Shown here one piece after another: positions 51,056 to 60,083 of a stretch of 64,000 nt of DNA (position 1 is the first letter of the stretch; each line of letters starts with the position of its first letter). The stretch comes from CAMBDS01 sp964355675 (GTDB lineage: Bacteria > Electryoneota > AABM5-125-24 > Hatepunaeales > Hatepunaeaceae): positions 5,538 to 69,537 of the forward strand of contig CAYHEC010000019.1 of the NCBI GenBank assembly GCA_964355675.1, given 5' to 3'. The position numbers and the translations under genes were made by a program. The notes beneath the pieces were generated by a model that was given only the letters and a program-made list of their open reading frames with translations, did no database searches and was not told where the DNA came from.

Positions 51056-52231
51056 CTAAGTTACGATTATTTCGTCCTGCACAACCGACGTCACTTCAGG
51101 ACCGTTATGCGTTATCCAGCCGTTGATTTCAAGGCGACATCCGAATTCAGGTAGGTAGATTCCCGGCTCGACTGTCCAGCCAACTCCTGGAATGATTTCT
51201 CTTACGTCGTGGGTTTCGTAATCGTCAAGGTTAACGCCTGTACCGTGGACGTATTTACCCGGGCTAAGCGAGTGCCCTGTCCGGTGGAAGAAAAATTCCC
51301 CGAATCCAGCATCCCGGATTACCTTTCGGGTCGCCAAGTCTATCTCCCAGCCTTGGAGCAGTCGTCCTGAGCAGGTGATTTCTTTCATCGTCTCGACAGC
51401 CTTATCCCGGCCCCGTTTCACGATTGCAAAAACCTCACGCTCTCGAGGAGATGGTTTGCGTCCGACCACTCCTACCCAGGTTATGTCGCTAAAAATGTTC
51501 GTCTCGCCGGGAAGCCTTGCCCAGAGATCTATCAGCACCCAATCACCTGATTTTATAGGATAATTGATTGATGTTGTAGGAATATAATGAGGATCACCAG
51601 AGCGCTCATTAGTGGCAACAACAGGTGGTTCATCGGTCTCAAGTCCCTCAGCGGCAAACCGATCCATGATGAATTTCTGTACCATCTGATCGGTCAAATT
51701 TCCGCCATCTCGCAAAGTTCTTCCAATCATCGAGAAAGCTTCATCCTTGATATCGCCTACCATTTTTGAGGCTAATTGGTGGTTACGATAGGCTTCAGCC
51801 GACCAGACAGCAAAAACTGATTGTTGGATGTCTGCCGATGTGGCTATCGTGATACCCAGTGAGCGAAGGAGGTCGATTGTACCGGCATCGACTACCGAAA
51901 CAACTGGTAACTCACAGTTTGCTGAATATTCCATTGCGACTTGTTTGACGCCTTTCAGAAGTACTTCTTTCAGCAAGTTGGCGAGCTGGTGGCGGTCTGA
52001 GTAGATAAGTCTGTTGCCGGGTAAGGCTTCGGTATGGGAAACGTCGAGGCGGTTCACCAAAAGCGTTGGCAGACCGGATGCCGGGATAAAGTAAAAAAGT
52101 CGGCGCGTCGTCCAAATTTTATTGCCAGCGAGCAATTTAATCAGTGGATTTGATCCACGAAAATCGTACATCAACCAACCGTCAAGACCGGATTTGGCTA
52201 TGGAAGCCTGAGCGATGTCAATCTCGATCAA
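51056..52231 (-). CDS. M24 family (Xaa-Pro-like) metallopeptidase
   Basis: The 391-residue protein has the creatinase/prolidase-like N-terminal domain (about 1-165) and the pita-bread catalytic domain. The five M24 metal ligands can be placed: Asp in VLIDLWARLPGE, Asp in IFSDITWVGVVG, His in RTGHSLSPGKYVHGTG, Glu in WTVEPGIYLPE and Glu in CRLEINGWIT. It starts at TTG 52231. Likely a cytosolic Xaa-Pro dipeptidase or aminopeptidase; substrate not determinable. Confidence 0.88.
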   Translation of the reverse strand: MIEIDIAQASIAKSGLDGWLMYDFRGSNPLIKLLAGNKIWTTRRLFYFIPASGLPTLLVNRLDVSHTEALPGNRLIYSDRHQLANLLKEVLLKGVKQVAMEYSANCELPVVSVVDAGTIDLLRSLGITIATSADIQQSVFAVWSAEAYRNHQLASKMVGDIKDEAFSMIGRTLRDGGNLTDQMVQKFIMDRFAAEGLETDEPPVVATNERSGDPHYIPTTSINYPIKSGDWVLIDLWARLPGETNIFSDITWVGVVGRKPSPREREVFAIVKRGRDKAVETMKEITCSGRLLQGWEIDLATRKVIRDAGFGEFFFHRTGHSLSPGKYVHGTGVNLDDYETHDVREIIPGVGWTVEPGIYLPEFGCRLEINGWITHNGPEVTSVVQDEIIVT

Positions 52232-52277
52232 ATATAATCTCCTAAAATATTAGCTCGTTCAGAGTTGACAGCTTTAG

Positions 52278-52418
52278 AGTCTGTCTGAGAATACAGAACC
52301 ATCACGATAGTCATCATTCCGGCGAAAGCCGGAATCCAGAATTCACAATAACATACTGGACTCCAGCTTTCGCTGGAGTGATGATGAATTTGGCGCTATT
52401 AGCATTTTCGGACAGACT
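52278..52418. mobile_element. MITE-like element, family A copy 3, with 6-bp target duplication
   Basis: The ends AGTCTGTCTGAGAAT (52278-52292) and ATTTTCGGACAGACT (52404-52418) are flanked by CTTTAG on both sides (52272-52277 and 52419-52424). The interior differs from copies 1 and 2: it has ATTCCGGC-GAAA-GCCGGAAT (52316-52335) and ACTCCAGC-TTTC-GCTGGAGT (52360-52379). The same termini therefore carry different hairpin cargo. Confidence 0.85.
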
Positions 52419-52453
52419 CTTTAGCGTGTCTGAAAAGCAGTGAACTTTAAACT

Positions 52454-55228
52454 CTACTTCCCACTATCCAGCAACTCTCGAACTTTTTTTACCAATTCTA
52501 TAGGACCGAAAGGCTTGGCAAGGTATGGAGTGCCTGAATCGATTATTCCGTTGTGCACGACAGCATCTGCAGTGTAGCCTGACATGTAAATAACCTTCAG
52601 TCCAGGGATGTGTTCGCGCATAATAACAACAAGTTCATCCCCATTCATATTCGGCATTCTTACGTCTGTCAATAAAAGGTCTATTTTTATCTTGGATGAA
52701 AGATGGAAATCGATAGTTTCCTTGCCGTTCGATGCCGAAAAAACCTTATAGCCGTAAGTTTCGAGAAACTTCACTGAGATTTTCCTGACAGCTTCTTCGT
52801 CCTCGACTATAAGGATGGTTTCTTTACCCTTAAGCTTAGAGTTGTCAGAGAGTTTATTATCTACTGGATCAACAGATTCTGCATCGTGAATCGGGAAATA
52901 TATCTTAAACGAAGTCCCTTGACCAACTTCACTATATACATTGATTGACCCGCCGCTCTGCTTGACAATCCCATAAACGGTCGATAAGCCCAATCCTGTC
53001 CCCTTGCCCACTGGTTTTGTTGTGAAGAACGGATCGAATATCTGACTCTTTACTTTCTCGGTCATTCCTGTTCCGGTGTCGCTGACTGCTAGCATCGCGT
53101 GTGGGCCGACAGTCATTTCAGGATGAAGTTTAACATATTCTTCGTCCAGCTCAATGTTGCTGGTCTCGATAGTAAGCTTCCCCCCATTCGGCATCGCGTC
53201 GCGAGCATTTACCACGAGGTTGATAATCACTTGTTCAATTTGACCGGGATCGACTTTTATTTTCCGCAGATCCGGCGCACCGGTTGTGTGGAGTAAAATA
53301 TCTTCCCCGATCAAACGCCTTAGCATCTTTTCCAAATCTCGAATAATGATATTCAGATTGACGATTTTGGGTGCAAGCGCCTGTTTACGACTGAACGCTA
53401 ACAACTGTCTGGTAAGAGTTGCCGCCCGGTCTGCGGCGTTGCCAATTTCGACGATATCCTCTTTCAAGGGGTCACTATTATTTAGCGAGAGCATTATCAA
53501 TTCACAATGACCGGTGATCACTGTCAGGAGGTTGTTGAAGTCGTGCGCAACTCCGCCAGCCAAGCGGCCGATGCCCTCCATTTTTTGAGCTTGTCGAAAT
53601 TGATCTTCGAGCTGTTTTCGGGAGGAAATATCTCGAACAATCGACACTATCATCGGTTGGTCGTGCAAGGAGAAGACATGAAGATTAATATCGACGGGGA
53701 ATGTGGAGCCGTCTTTCCGGCGGAACTCTGTTTCGAATTGGTGTGAGCCTTTTGTAATGATTGTTCCGACACGCTCTTTTATTTCGCTTTGGGATTTACC
53801 AAATTCGATCTCGTAAGGAGTCAGTTTGAGAAGCTCCTCCGCCGAATATCCAAGCATTTCACAAGCGGCTCGATTTACTTGCGAAAAGGAGGAATTTTCT
53901 CCTATCAACACCGGTCGTACAAATAGCCCGTCACGGGCGCTGTCGAAGATAGCACGGAAACTTTCTTCGGAATCTCTTAAGGCTTGTTCGGAAAGTTTTC
54001 GATCAGTAATATCATCTAAGTAGGTAAGCCGAGCCTTACTGCCTTGCCAGATAATGTCTTTGCCATGAGTCTCGACAATTCTGTTGGATTCTCCGAATCG
54101 AGTGATCTCAATTTCATAGACTTCATCCGATACATGCTGGATATGTTCAAGGACGCGTTGCTTCGATTCCGGCACGAAATTGATCACATCCAATCCCTGC
54201 TTTCCAATAATGTCAGCCGAATCTTGGAAGCCGAGGTTGGTTGCCGCCGCCTGATTAGCCTCAAGTATCAACCCGCCTCTATGAATGAAAATCCCTTCTG
54301 TCGCCATGGCGGAAAGTTTTCGGTAGCGTTCTTCGCTCTGCTTCAGCGCTTCTTCTGCCCCTTCGACCATTCCACCGACAGTGTGACTTATTTTGGCTAC
54401 TATATATGTCGCAAGAATTGCAAAAAAAAGACTTACGTTAACTGTTAATAAAGAATGATTATAGTCAAAATGGCGGCTAAGCCATTCATTCAGAAAACCT
54501 TGTGCAAAAACAGCAAACACCGAGAGAGGCAGGAATGCCCGGAGTAACAAACTGATAATTGACGATCCAACAAAAGGTTTTAAGATCACATTGTCCGACC
54601 CGGCTACTATTATCAGAGCAAGCCCAAGAAGCACGAAAGAGACCGAAGTCATCGCGGCGATAGGGATTATGGAACTGCCATACAATAAGGGTGTGCCGAA
54701 CAGATAACCGATTGTTGGAACTAAACCTGAAAGAGAGACCAAAGCGCCTGTTAGACTGATGACGTCCTTATAATGGGAGCCCGTTTGCTCATGAAGTTTT
54801 ATATAGGTAGCTCCAGCGGTGAGGAACAACATAGCGCCGGTCATGGGTGACATACGGTTGACAGGTGCTCCTTTGATCCATTCCTCGATCGGGAAAAGGA
54901 TGTCCGCAAACGTCAGGTCAATCTTAAAGAAGTACTCGATGAATTTAAGCAGGCCGTATATTGAGATGAATCCGGAGAGAATCTTAAACGAGAGAATATA
55001 GTTATTTGAGGAAGTTCGTCTTGAAACAGCAAGAAGGATTATGGAGAGAATAATCAATGCGACGGCCGAATCGGGAGCCATAGGAATATAGTCTAAATGG
55101 ACGCTCGACAGCGCTCGCAACCCAGTGATCCAGCCTAACAGTCCGAGGCCGCCAAGAAGCGCAACCAAACCGCTTAGGATAATTACCGAGTTGGCGAGGA
55201 AACCAGATTCCCCGGTGAACCTTTTCAA
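52454..55228 (-). CDS. Membrane-bound hybrid histidine kinase (PAS-PAS-HisKA-HATPase-REC)
   Basis: The 924-residue sensor begins with about eight hydrophobic segments (SVIILSGLVALLGGLGLLGW onward to about residue 280). A PAS domain follows (YRKLSAMATEGIFIHRGGLI), then a second PAS (SFRAIFDSARDGLFVRPVLI) with PAC-type FRRKDGSTFPVDI. The HisKA domain has MEGIGRLAGGVAHDFNNLLT (phosphorylated His), the HATPase has VVNARDAMPNGG and GTGLGLSTVYGIV, and the C-terminal receiver has ILIVEDEEAVR, LLLTDVRMPNMNG and YLAKPFG. It starts at TTG 55228. The input signal is unknown. Confidence 0.92.
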   Translation of the reverse strand: MKRFTGESGFLANSVIILSGLVALLGGLGLLGWITGLRALSSVHLDYIPMAPDSAVALIILSIILLAVSRRTSSNNYILSFKILSGFISIYGLLKFIEYFFKIDLTFADILFPIEEWIKGAPVNRMSPMTGAMLFLTAGATYIKLHEQTGSHYKDVISLTGALVSLSGLVPTIGYLFGTPLLYGSSIIPIAAMTSVSFVLLGLALIIVAGSDNVILKPFVGSSIISLLLRAFLPLSVFAVFAQGFLNEWLSRHFDYNHSLLTVNVSLFFAILATYIVAKISHTVGGMVEGAEEALKQSEERYRKLSAMATEGIFIHRGGLILEANQAAATNLGFQDSADIIGKQGLDVINFVPESKQRVLEHIQHVSDEVYEIEITRFGESNRIVETHGKDIIWQGSKARLTYLDDITDRKLSEQALRDSEESFRAIFDSARDGLFVRPVLIGENSSFSQVNRAACEMLGYSAEELLKLTPYEIEFGKSQSEIKERVGTIITKGSHQFETEFRRKDGSTFPVDINLHVFSLHDQPMIVSIVRDISSRKQLEDQFRQAQKMEGIGRLAGGVAHDFNNLLTVITGHCELIMLSLNNSDPLKEDIVEIGNAADRAATLTRQLLAFSRKQALAPKIVNLNIIIRDLEKMLRRLIGEDILLHTTGAPDLRKIKVDPGQIEQVIINLVVNARDAMPNGGKLTIETSNIELDEEYVKLHPEMTVGPHAMLAVSDTGTGMTEKVKSQIFDPFFTTKPVGKGTGLGLSTVYGIVKQSGGSINVYSEVGQGTSFKIYFPIHDAESVDPVDNKLSDNSKLKGKETILIVEDEEAVRKISVKFLETYGYKVFSASNGKETIDFHLSSKIKIDLLLTDVRMPNMNGDELVVIMREHIPGLKVIYMSGYTADAVVHNGIIDSGTPYLAKPFGPIELVKKVRELLDSGK

Positions 55229-55272
55229 GTGATTCTCTTAATTAAAGGGCTTAAATTTCAGCGTAGTCAGGA

Positions 55273-55473
55273 GGACGGATCTCCGTATCCGTCCATCCTC
55301 AGCGAATTCAGGAGGACGTATCTCCGTATCCGTCCATCCTCTTGTTTACCGTGAATAATCACAGCAAACAGAGCGTCCACCCGTCCATTCAGTCCACTCC
55401 GTCCATTGCAAGTCAGGACAGGACGGGTACGGAGACCCGTCCTCCTGGACTTTGTAGGGCTTTTTCAGCAGAC
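55273..55473. repeat. Cluster of ACGGAG-loop hairpins ending in a family B terminus
   Basis: Hairpins GGACGGAT-CTCCGT-ATCCGTCC (55273-55294), a variant at 55314-55335, and GGACGGGT-ACGGAG-ACCCGTCC (55421-55442) share the same loop on one strand or the other. TTTTTCAGCAGAC (55461-55473) repeats the right end of the family B element at 44642-44653. No matching left end is clear. The cluster fills the 250-base gap between the hybrid kinase and moxR. Confidence 0.65.
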
Positions 55474-55478
55474 CTTAG

Positions 55479-56471
55479 TTACCGCTTCGAATCAACTTCC
55501 CGCAAAAGCCGCTCCACGATCTCGACCGACGTAACTCCTTCCGCCGCCGCATTAAAGCTGGTCACCAGCCGGTGTCTAAGAACTGATTTCGCCATTGCGC
55601 GCACATCATCGACGTCTGGCGTCGGCCTGCCGTCCAGAATTGCGCGAGTTTTCGCACCAATCACCAGATACTGCGAGGCGCGTGGTCCTGCGCCCCAAGT
55701 TATCCACTGCTTGATGTAGTCAGGGGCATCAGTCTGTCCGGGGCGGGTCTTGCGCACCAACTCGACTGCGTAATTGACTACATAGTCAGAGACCGGAACC
55801 CGGCGAGCCAGTTTCTGAAGCTCGGAAATCTGTGCGGAATTGAAGACCTGTTCGAGATTAGGCTCGTAGCCCGAGGTCGTTGTCCGCACAATCTCGCGCT
55901 CCTCTGTCTCGGATGGGTAGTCGAGCCAGAGGCTGAACATGAACCGGTCGAGCTGGGCTTCGGGAAGGGGATAGGTTCCTTCCTGCTCAATGGGGTTCTG
56001 AGTGGCGAGCACGAAGAACGGCTCTTCAAGCTTGAACGTCTGCCCGGCGGCGGTGACGGCGTGTTCCTGCATGGCTTGGAGGAGTGCGGCTTGAGTCTTC
56101 GGCGGAGTGCGGTTGATCTCGTCGGCGAGGAGTATCTGCGCGAAGATCGGTCCCTTAACGAAGCGGAAGACTTTCTTGCCGGTCGAGACGTCATCCTCGA
56201 TGACCTCGGTTCCGGTGATGTCGGACGGCATCAGGTCGGGGGTGAACTGAATGCGTTGGAACTTCAGGTCGAGGACGCGAGCCAGACTGTTGACCAACAA
56301 CGTCTTGGCGAGTCCCGGAACGCCGACCAGAAGCACATGCCCGCCGGAAAGCATTGCGGTCAGTAGTTGATCGACGATTTCGGCTTGCCCGACGATGACC
56401 TTGCCGATTTCGGCGGCGATCTTGTCGCGGGCGGATTTGAGTTGAGCTACAGATTCTACGTCAGAGGGCAT
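55479..56471 (-). CDS. MoxR family AAA+ ATPase
   Basis: The 330-residue ATPase has GKVIVGQAEIVDQLLTAMLS, Walker A GVPGLAKT, Walker B with LLADEINRTPPKTQAALLQA, the sensor LATQNPIEQEGTYPLPEAQL and Arg-finger region DRFMFSLWLDYPS. MoxR proteins act as chaperones that mature enzyme complexes, usually beside a VWA or DUF58 gene. None is visible here, because the gene is followed by a repeat cluster. Start ATG 56471. Confidence 0.93.
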   Translation of the reverse strand: MPSDVESVAQLKSARDKIAAEIGKVIVGQAEIVDQLLTAMLSGGHVLLVGVPGLAKTLLVNSLARVLDLKFQRIQFTPDLMPSDITGTEVIEDDVSTGKKVFRFVKGPIFAQILLADEINRTPPKTQAALLQAMQEHAVTAAGQTFKLEEPFFVLATQNPIEQEGTYPLPEAQLDRFMFSLWLDYPSETEEREIVRTTTSGYEPNLEQVFNSAQISELQKLARRVPVSDYVVNYAVELVRKTRPGQTDAPDYIKQWITWGAGPRASQYLVIGAKTRAILDGRPTPDVDDVRAMAKSVLRHRLVTSFNAAAEGVTSVEIVERLLREVDSKR

Positions 56472-56473
56472 AT

Positions 56474-56497
56474 AAGGTTAAGGTTAAGGTTAAGTTT
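56474..56497. repeat. Hexanucleotide tandem repeat (AAGGTT) upstream of moxR
   Basis: AAGGTT occurs three times and is followed by AAGTTT, directly 5' of the moxR start codon. Confidence 0.7.
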
Positions 56498-56605
56498 AAG
56501 CATTGTTCAATCGCAAACATTAAAGATAGTGATTCGGGGGTGATTTCACAAACGGTTGCAGGTGAAACGCTTGACAAGGGAAGGAAGTTGCCTTAAAAGA
56601 TCGTA

Positions 56606-56634
56606 TTGTAATATGGAGATAATTTAGTTATAAT
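56606..56634 (+). promoter_or_regulatory. Promoter of the DUF4258/YgiT pair
   Basis: TTGTAA (56606-56611), a 17-base spacer and a perfect TATAAT (56629-56634) lie 37 bases before the proposed start. A ribosome site AAAGGAG is at 56659-56665. Confidence 0.65.
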
Positions 56635-56670
56635 ATACTTGTACGATTCGAGGCAATTAAAGGAGTTGAA

Positions 56671-57015
56671 ATAAATACAGACCTTGATAAAATCGTCTTT
56701 GTCAGGAACGATTTCCTGAGAGCTGTCGATAGAAATCGGTTTCGTTGGCAAGCTCATGCGATGTCGAGAAGACTTGAGCGGGGGATCTCTTATGAAGCGG
56801 CTATTCAGGCTTTACGAGACTTCGATGTTATTGCATCCTACCCAACAGACGATCCGCATCCGTCAGTGCTTCTATTTGGTATGGATGGGTTACGCCCGTT
56901 CCATTTAGTCGCGGCATACAATCCAAATTTAGAGCTAATACATATTGTCACCCTTTATCTGCCAGACGAGCAACGATTTGAGAGTGACTTACGAACTCGT
57001 AGGAAAACGAATTGA
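56671..57015 (+). CDS. DUF4258 protein, probable toxin-like partner of YgiT
   Basis: The DUF4258 core starts at RWQAHAMSRRLERGISYEAA, continues with SVLLFGMDGLRPFHLVAAYN and ends LIHIVTLYLPDEQRF. The first in-frame ATG (56761) cuts into this core, so the true start is upstream. The frame is open to 56623, and the only start-like codon after the AAAGGAG at 56659 is ATA 56671, giving 114 residues. Its stop overlaps the TTG of the zinc-finger gene. DUF4258 genes paired with YgiT-type genes resemble the MqsR/MqsA toxin-antitoxin arrangement; RNase activity is inferred only. Confidence 0.65.
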   Translation: MNTDLDKIVFVRNDFLRAVDRNRFRWQAHAMSRRLERGISYEAAIQALRDFDVIASYPTDDPHPSVLLFGMDGLRPFHLVAAYNPNLELIHIVTLYLPDEQRFESDLRTRRKTN

Positions 57016-57284
57016 CGAACAGAATCGAACGTAATCTTGATACCTGCCCCTTATGCGGCGGGGATATTATTGATGGCACAATGACTTTCACCGCTGACTT
57101 CAAGTCAGGACTTCTGGTTGTCCGTGAAGTTCCGGCGAGCGTCTGCAATCAATGCGGTGCGGAATGGGTTGGCCATGAAGCAGCTCTCCGCATCGATGAG
57201 TATGCCAGAGCAATGCCCGAAAAAGGCACACAAGTTGAGATTGTGTCTTATCGTAGAACGATGAGGAAAGCAGAATTCGCCTGA
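57012..57284 (+). CDS. YgiT-type zinc-finger (MqsA-like) protein
   Basis: The 90-residue protein has two CxxC pairs (CPLCGG and CNQCG) framing FTADFKSGLLVVREVPASV, the zinc-binding N-terminal half of MqsA antitoxins, and a short helical tail without an HTH domain. TTG 57012 overlaps the DUF4258 stop (TTGA), which implies coupled translation in toxin-first order. Likely antitoxin. Confidence 0.75.
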   Translation: MTNRIERNLDTCPLCGGDIIDGTMTFTADFKSGLLVVREVPASVCNQCGAEWVGHEAALRIDEYARAMPEKGTQVEIVSYRRTMRKAEFA

Positions 57285-57360
57285 ACGCGCCACAGGCGCA
57301 TCATCACCTCGTAGGCGGGGATCCAGACAAGCTATTGAATCGAAGCATAAAGCGAAATCA

Positions 57361-57573
57361 ATGAACTGTATTAATTGCGGAGGAGATCTGAAATGGGGAA
57401 CAACTCCATTTCATCTTGACCGAAAGGGCGTTCATGTCAGCCTTGACTACGTCCCCGCCTGGGTTTGCACTCAATGCGGTGAAGCCATGTTCGAAACGGC
57501 GGAAGTCGATTCGATGCAGGCGATATTGCGAGAGATCGAGAAAAACGCGCCTCAGGCTGTTGAGGCGGCATAG
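57361..57573 (+). CDS. Second YgiT-type zinc-finger protein (orphan)
   Basis: The 70-residue protein has CINCGG and CTQCGEAMF flanking FHLDRKGVHVSLDYVPAWV, the same fold as the preceding protein but with diverged sequence. No toxin-like gene lies in the 76 bases upstream, which instead hold repeat fragments. It may be an orphan antitoxin left after loss of its partner. Confidence 0.75.
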   Translation: MNCINCGGDLKWGTTPFHLDRKGVHVSLDYVPAWVCTQCGEAMFETAEVDSMQAILREIEKNAPQAVEAA

Positions 57574-57644
57574 CAGCAAAGGAAGCCGAGTGGAAATCGT
57601 ACGTTTTACGGCGTGAAGTGAGTTTAACCAAGCAGGAGAGGAAG

Positions 57645-59033
57645 ATGAAACAGAATTTTGGCATACTCGCACTCGTTCTGGGCTCGTTTCGATTAGGTTT
57701 GAGCCAACCCGAGCTTGATTGGATTCAGACGTATGGCGACACGATCAGTGGCTACTATATTATCTCCCTGACTGAATCAGACGAAGGAGGCTACTATCTT
57801 GGCGGGTTTTTAGGATTAGGTGGTGAAGCATGGCACACTCTCATGAAAACTGACGCCGAAGGCAGAATCGAATGGGAATCAGAAGTTGAGAGCGAGATGC
57901 CCAAGTATGCCGAATCGGTTCTGGCTTTACCAGATAATCAGGTTGTAGCTTCAGGTGGCATCGTTTCGGCTGGTGGGTACTGGGTCACCTCGTATGGTGA
58001 TGATGGTCGAATATTATGGTCATACTTTGATCGGAACTCCGGTAGCAGTTGTAATCTTCTCAAAACATCAGACGGCGATATTATCTCTTGCAGTTCCGTC
58101 TTGCCTGAAAATTACCCCGATTCTTCTAAAGTTAGACTAATGTGGATCACGCCTGAGGGAGAGCGTTATAGAATAAAAGATTATCAATTTGAGGGGAATA
58201 GCCAACCGATAAAACTCTTTGAAACTGCTGAAGGTTATGAGTTGATTATCGGCGGCAATAATGTTGGCGATTTTTCACGAATTCTTCATGTGTCGAACGA
58301 GGGTGATTCGCTTCACATTACTCTTCTTGAGACCACTGAGCCATGGCCTATCAAGCTTGTTCGCCTTGCTGACGGCTCATATATTTTACCACGACTTGAA
58401 CAGATGGCACTTAGCTTTGGTCTCACTTTTTTTGGAAGCCAAGGGGATTCAATTACAACTCGCATTTATGATGTCAACTTTGACGAGTTTCATGTTTTAC
58501 ACGGGATAATTTTTGAGACTGATGAATCCCTCACACTTTACGGGTCATCAGAAGACTTTCCTTTCCTCATGCGTATAAATCAGGAGGGCGAAACCCAATG
58601 GGTGGTTCGCTACGAGACTCATCAAACCATGAGAAATGCTAACGTTTGCATCAAGACAAGAGATGGCGGATATTTGCTTTTGGATACCAGGTGGTTCTCG
58701 GGACAGACATATCTGCTGAAAACCACAAACGACACGCTTTCCGCTCCTGCAGCGTTTCCGCTTCATCCCTCATCCTTCATCCTTCATCCCTGCTTCCCGA
58801 ACCCCTTCAACTCCTCGATCACCATCACCTACGACGTTGCCCGCCCCGGATTTGTCCGACTCGGCGTATATGATGCACTTGGCAGGCTCGTCGGGAAGGT
58901 GAAGGAAGGGTACGCTGTTCCGGGGAGCTATCAAGCCATTTGGAATGGTGAGGGGCAATCAAGCGGTAATTACTTCGTGAAATTTCAATCAGGCGGAGAC
59001 ACCTCTCCGATTATTATTACTTACATGAAATGA
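57645..59033 (+). CDS. T9SS cargo protein with beta-propeller-like repeats (module 1, gene a)
   Basis: ATG 57645 is chosen over the upstream GTG 57618 because AGGAGAGGAAG precedes it and a signal peptide follows (FGILALVLGSFRLGLS then QPE). The 462-residue protein carries repeats of the form DEGGYYLGGFLG, DNQVVASGGIVS and RDGGYLLLDTRW, as in delta-60/propeller proteins. The sorting domain NPFNSSITITYDVARPGFVR is reached through a linker encoded by four TTCATCC heptamers (residues LHPSSFILHP). It is likely exported to the cell surface or medium. The next gene overlaps by ATGA. Confidence 0.78.
   Translation: MKQNFGILALVLGSFRLGLSQPELDWIQTYGDTISGYYIISLTESDEGGYYLGGFLGLGGEAWHTLMKTDAEGRIEWESEVESEMPKYAESVLALPDNQVVASGGIVSAGGYWVTSYGDDGRILWSYFDRNSGSSCNLLKTSDGDIISCSSVLPENYPDSSKVRLMWITPEGERYRIKDYQFEGNSQPIKLFETAEGYELIIGGNNVGDFSRILHVSNEGDSLHITLLETTEPWPIKLVRLADGSYILPRLEQMALSFGLTFFGSQGDSITTRIYDVNFDEFHVLHGIIFETDESLTLYGSSEDFPFLMRINQEGETQWVVRYETHQTMRNANVCIKTRDGGYLLLDTRWFSGQTYLLKTTNDTLSAPAAFPLHPSSFILHPCFPNPFNSSITITYDVARPGFVRLGVYDALGRLVGKVKEGYAVPGSYQAIWNGEGQSSGNYFVKFQSGGDTSPIIITYMK
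58762..58789. repeat. In-frame TTCATCC heptamer repeat before a T9SS sorting domain
   Basis: Units TTCATCC, CTCATCC, TTCATCC, TTCATCC are translated as part of the linker. They match the intergenic repeats at 63242-63269 (complement) and 63671-63698. Confidence 0.8.
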
Positions 59034-60079
59034 GGCAATCGATGCAATCTTTAAGAACTCTCACACTGCTGTCGTTGACCGCCTTCCTTTTCGCCACACA
59101 AACTCACGCCCAGCCACGAATTAGTTACTTCCCCGATGGCTTCGACGCTGATAGCGAGGAATACCCGGCGAACTTCTGGGGAGCGTTTAACATCGGCAAT
59201 TCAGGTGATGAACTGCTGACGTGGAGTCTCGAGCTTGAGTACATCAACTCCCCCGGTGACAATGCCGGTGGTTGGCTCATCCCGTTGATGATGGAGGGCG
59301 AAACGGGCGCTCATGAATCTTCGATTGTACCCCTTCGAATCAACACCGCAAATATGCAGGAGGGGCAGTACGACGCTGAAATCCGCCTTAGCTCAAATGA
59401 TCCACGCGATCAAATTCTTAACTTTCCCGTCAGTGTTTCCTTTGGCGGATTTGGCACACGGGCAATGCAACTGCTTCCCGAGGAGGTGAAATTCGAGGGG
59501 CACTATGAGCTTTTGGAAGTCAACAACCTCTATTTCGCTTCGGTCATAGTTCCAAATCTGACCGAGGAACCGATCCACCTTGATTCGGCAGTGATAGTCC
59601 CTGATATATTCGAGTTCAACTTCGAGGAAATCGACGTTCAACCGGGCGAGTATGCGATCTATGGAATCACCTTCACAACCCAAGACCCCGGCGAATTTAT
59701 CGGCACGTTGACCCTTTACTCAAGCGACGCTGGCCAGGACGGTGCGCAATTCATCCCCATCTCAGCGAGCGTATTCGAGAGCAGTACCGGATCGGTTCCA
59801 ATCATTTATCCTTCATCCTTTATCCTTTATCCTTGCTTCCCCAACCCCTTCAATTCCTCCACCACCATCACCTACGATGTCGCCCGTCCCGGTTTCGTCC
59901 GACTGGGAGTGTATGACGTTGGCGGAAGGCCGGTCGAGACGGTGAAGGAAGGGTACGCGACGCCGGGGAGCTATCGAACCAATTGGAACGGGGAAGGTAT
60001 CGTTTCAGGGACGTATATTTTTCAGATTTCTTCAGGGTCGGGAGAACAATTTCAACAAAAAGTCAATTATATTAAGTGA
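59030..60079 (+). CDS. T9SS cargo protein with ASH/choice-of-anchor-D-like domains (module 1, gene b)
   Basis: The 349-residue protein has a signal peptide (LTLLSLTAFLFATQTHA then QPRISY). Two Ig-like domains of the ASH/choice-of-anchor D type follow, with IGNSGDELLTWSLELE, IRLSSNDPRDQILNFPVSVS and GIYTF-type strands, then a T9SS sorting domain reached through a TTTATCC heptamer linker (YPSSFILYPCFPNPFN). The ATG overlaps the stop of gene a. It is paralogous to the gene at 61979-63040. Confidence 0.78.
   Translation: MRQSMQSLRTLTLLSLTAFLFATQTHAQPRISYFPDGFDADSEEYPANFWGAFNIGNSGDELLTWSLELEYINSPGDNAGGWLIPLMMEGETGAHESSIVPLRINTANMQEGQYDAEIRLSSNDPRDQILNFPVSVSFGGFGTRAMQLLPEEVKFEGHYELLEVNNLYFASVIVPNLTEEPIHLDSAVIVPDIFEFNFEEIDVQPGEYAIYGITFTTQDPGEFIGTLTLYSSDAGQDGAQFIPISASVFESSTGSVPIIYPSSFILYPCFPNPFNSSTTITYDVARPGFVRLGVYDVGGRPVETVKEGYATPGSYRTNWNGEGIVSGTYIFQISSGSGEQFQQKVNYIK
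59805..59832. repeat. In-frame TTTATCC heptamer repeat before a T9SS sorting domain
   Basis: Units TTTATCC, TTCATCC, TTTATCC, TTTATCC, followed by TTGCTTCC and the conserved sorting-domain DNA. Confidence 0.8.
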
Positions 60080-60083
60080 CAAG

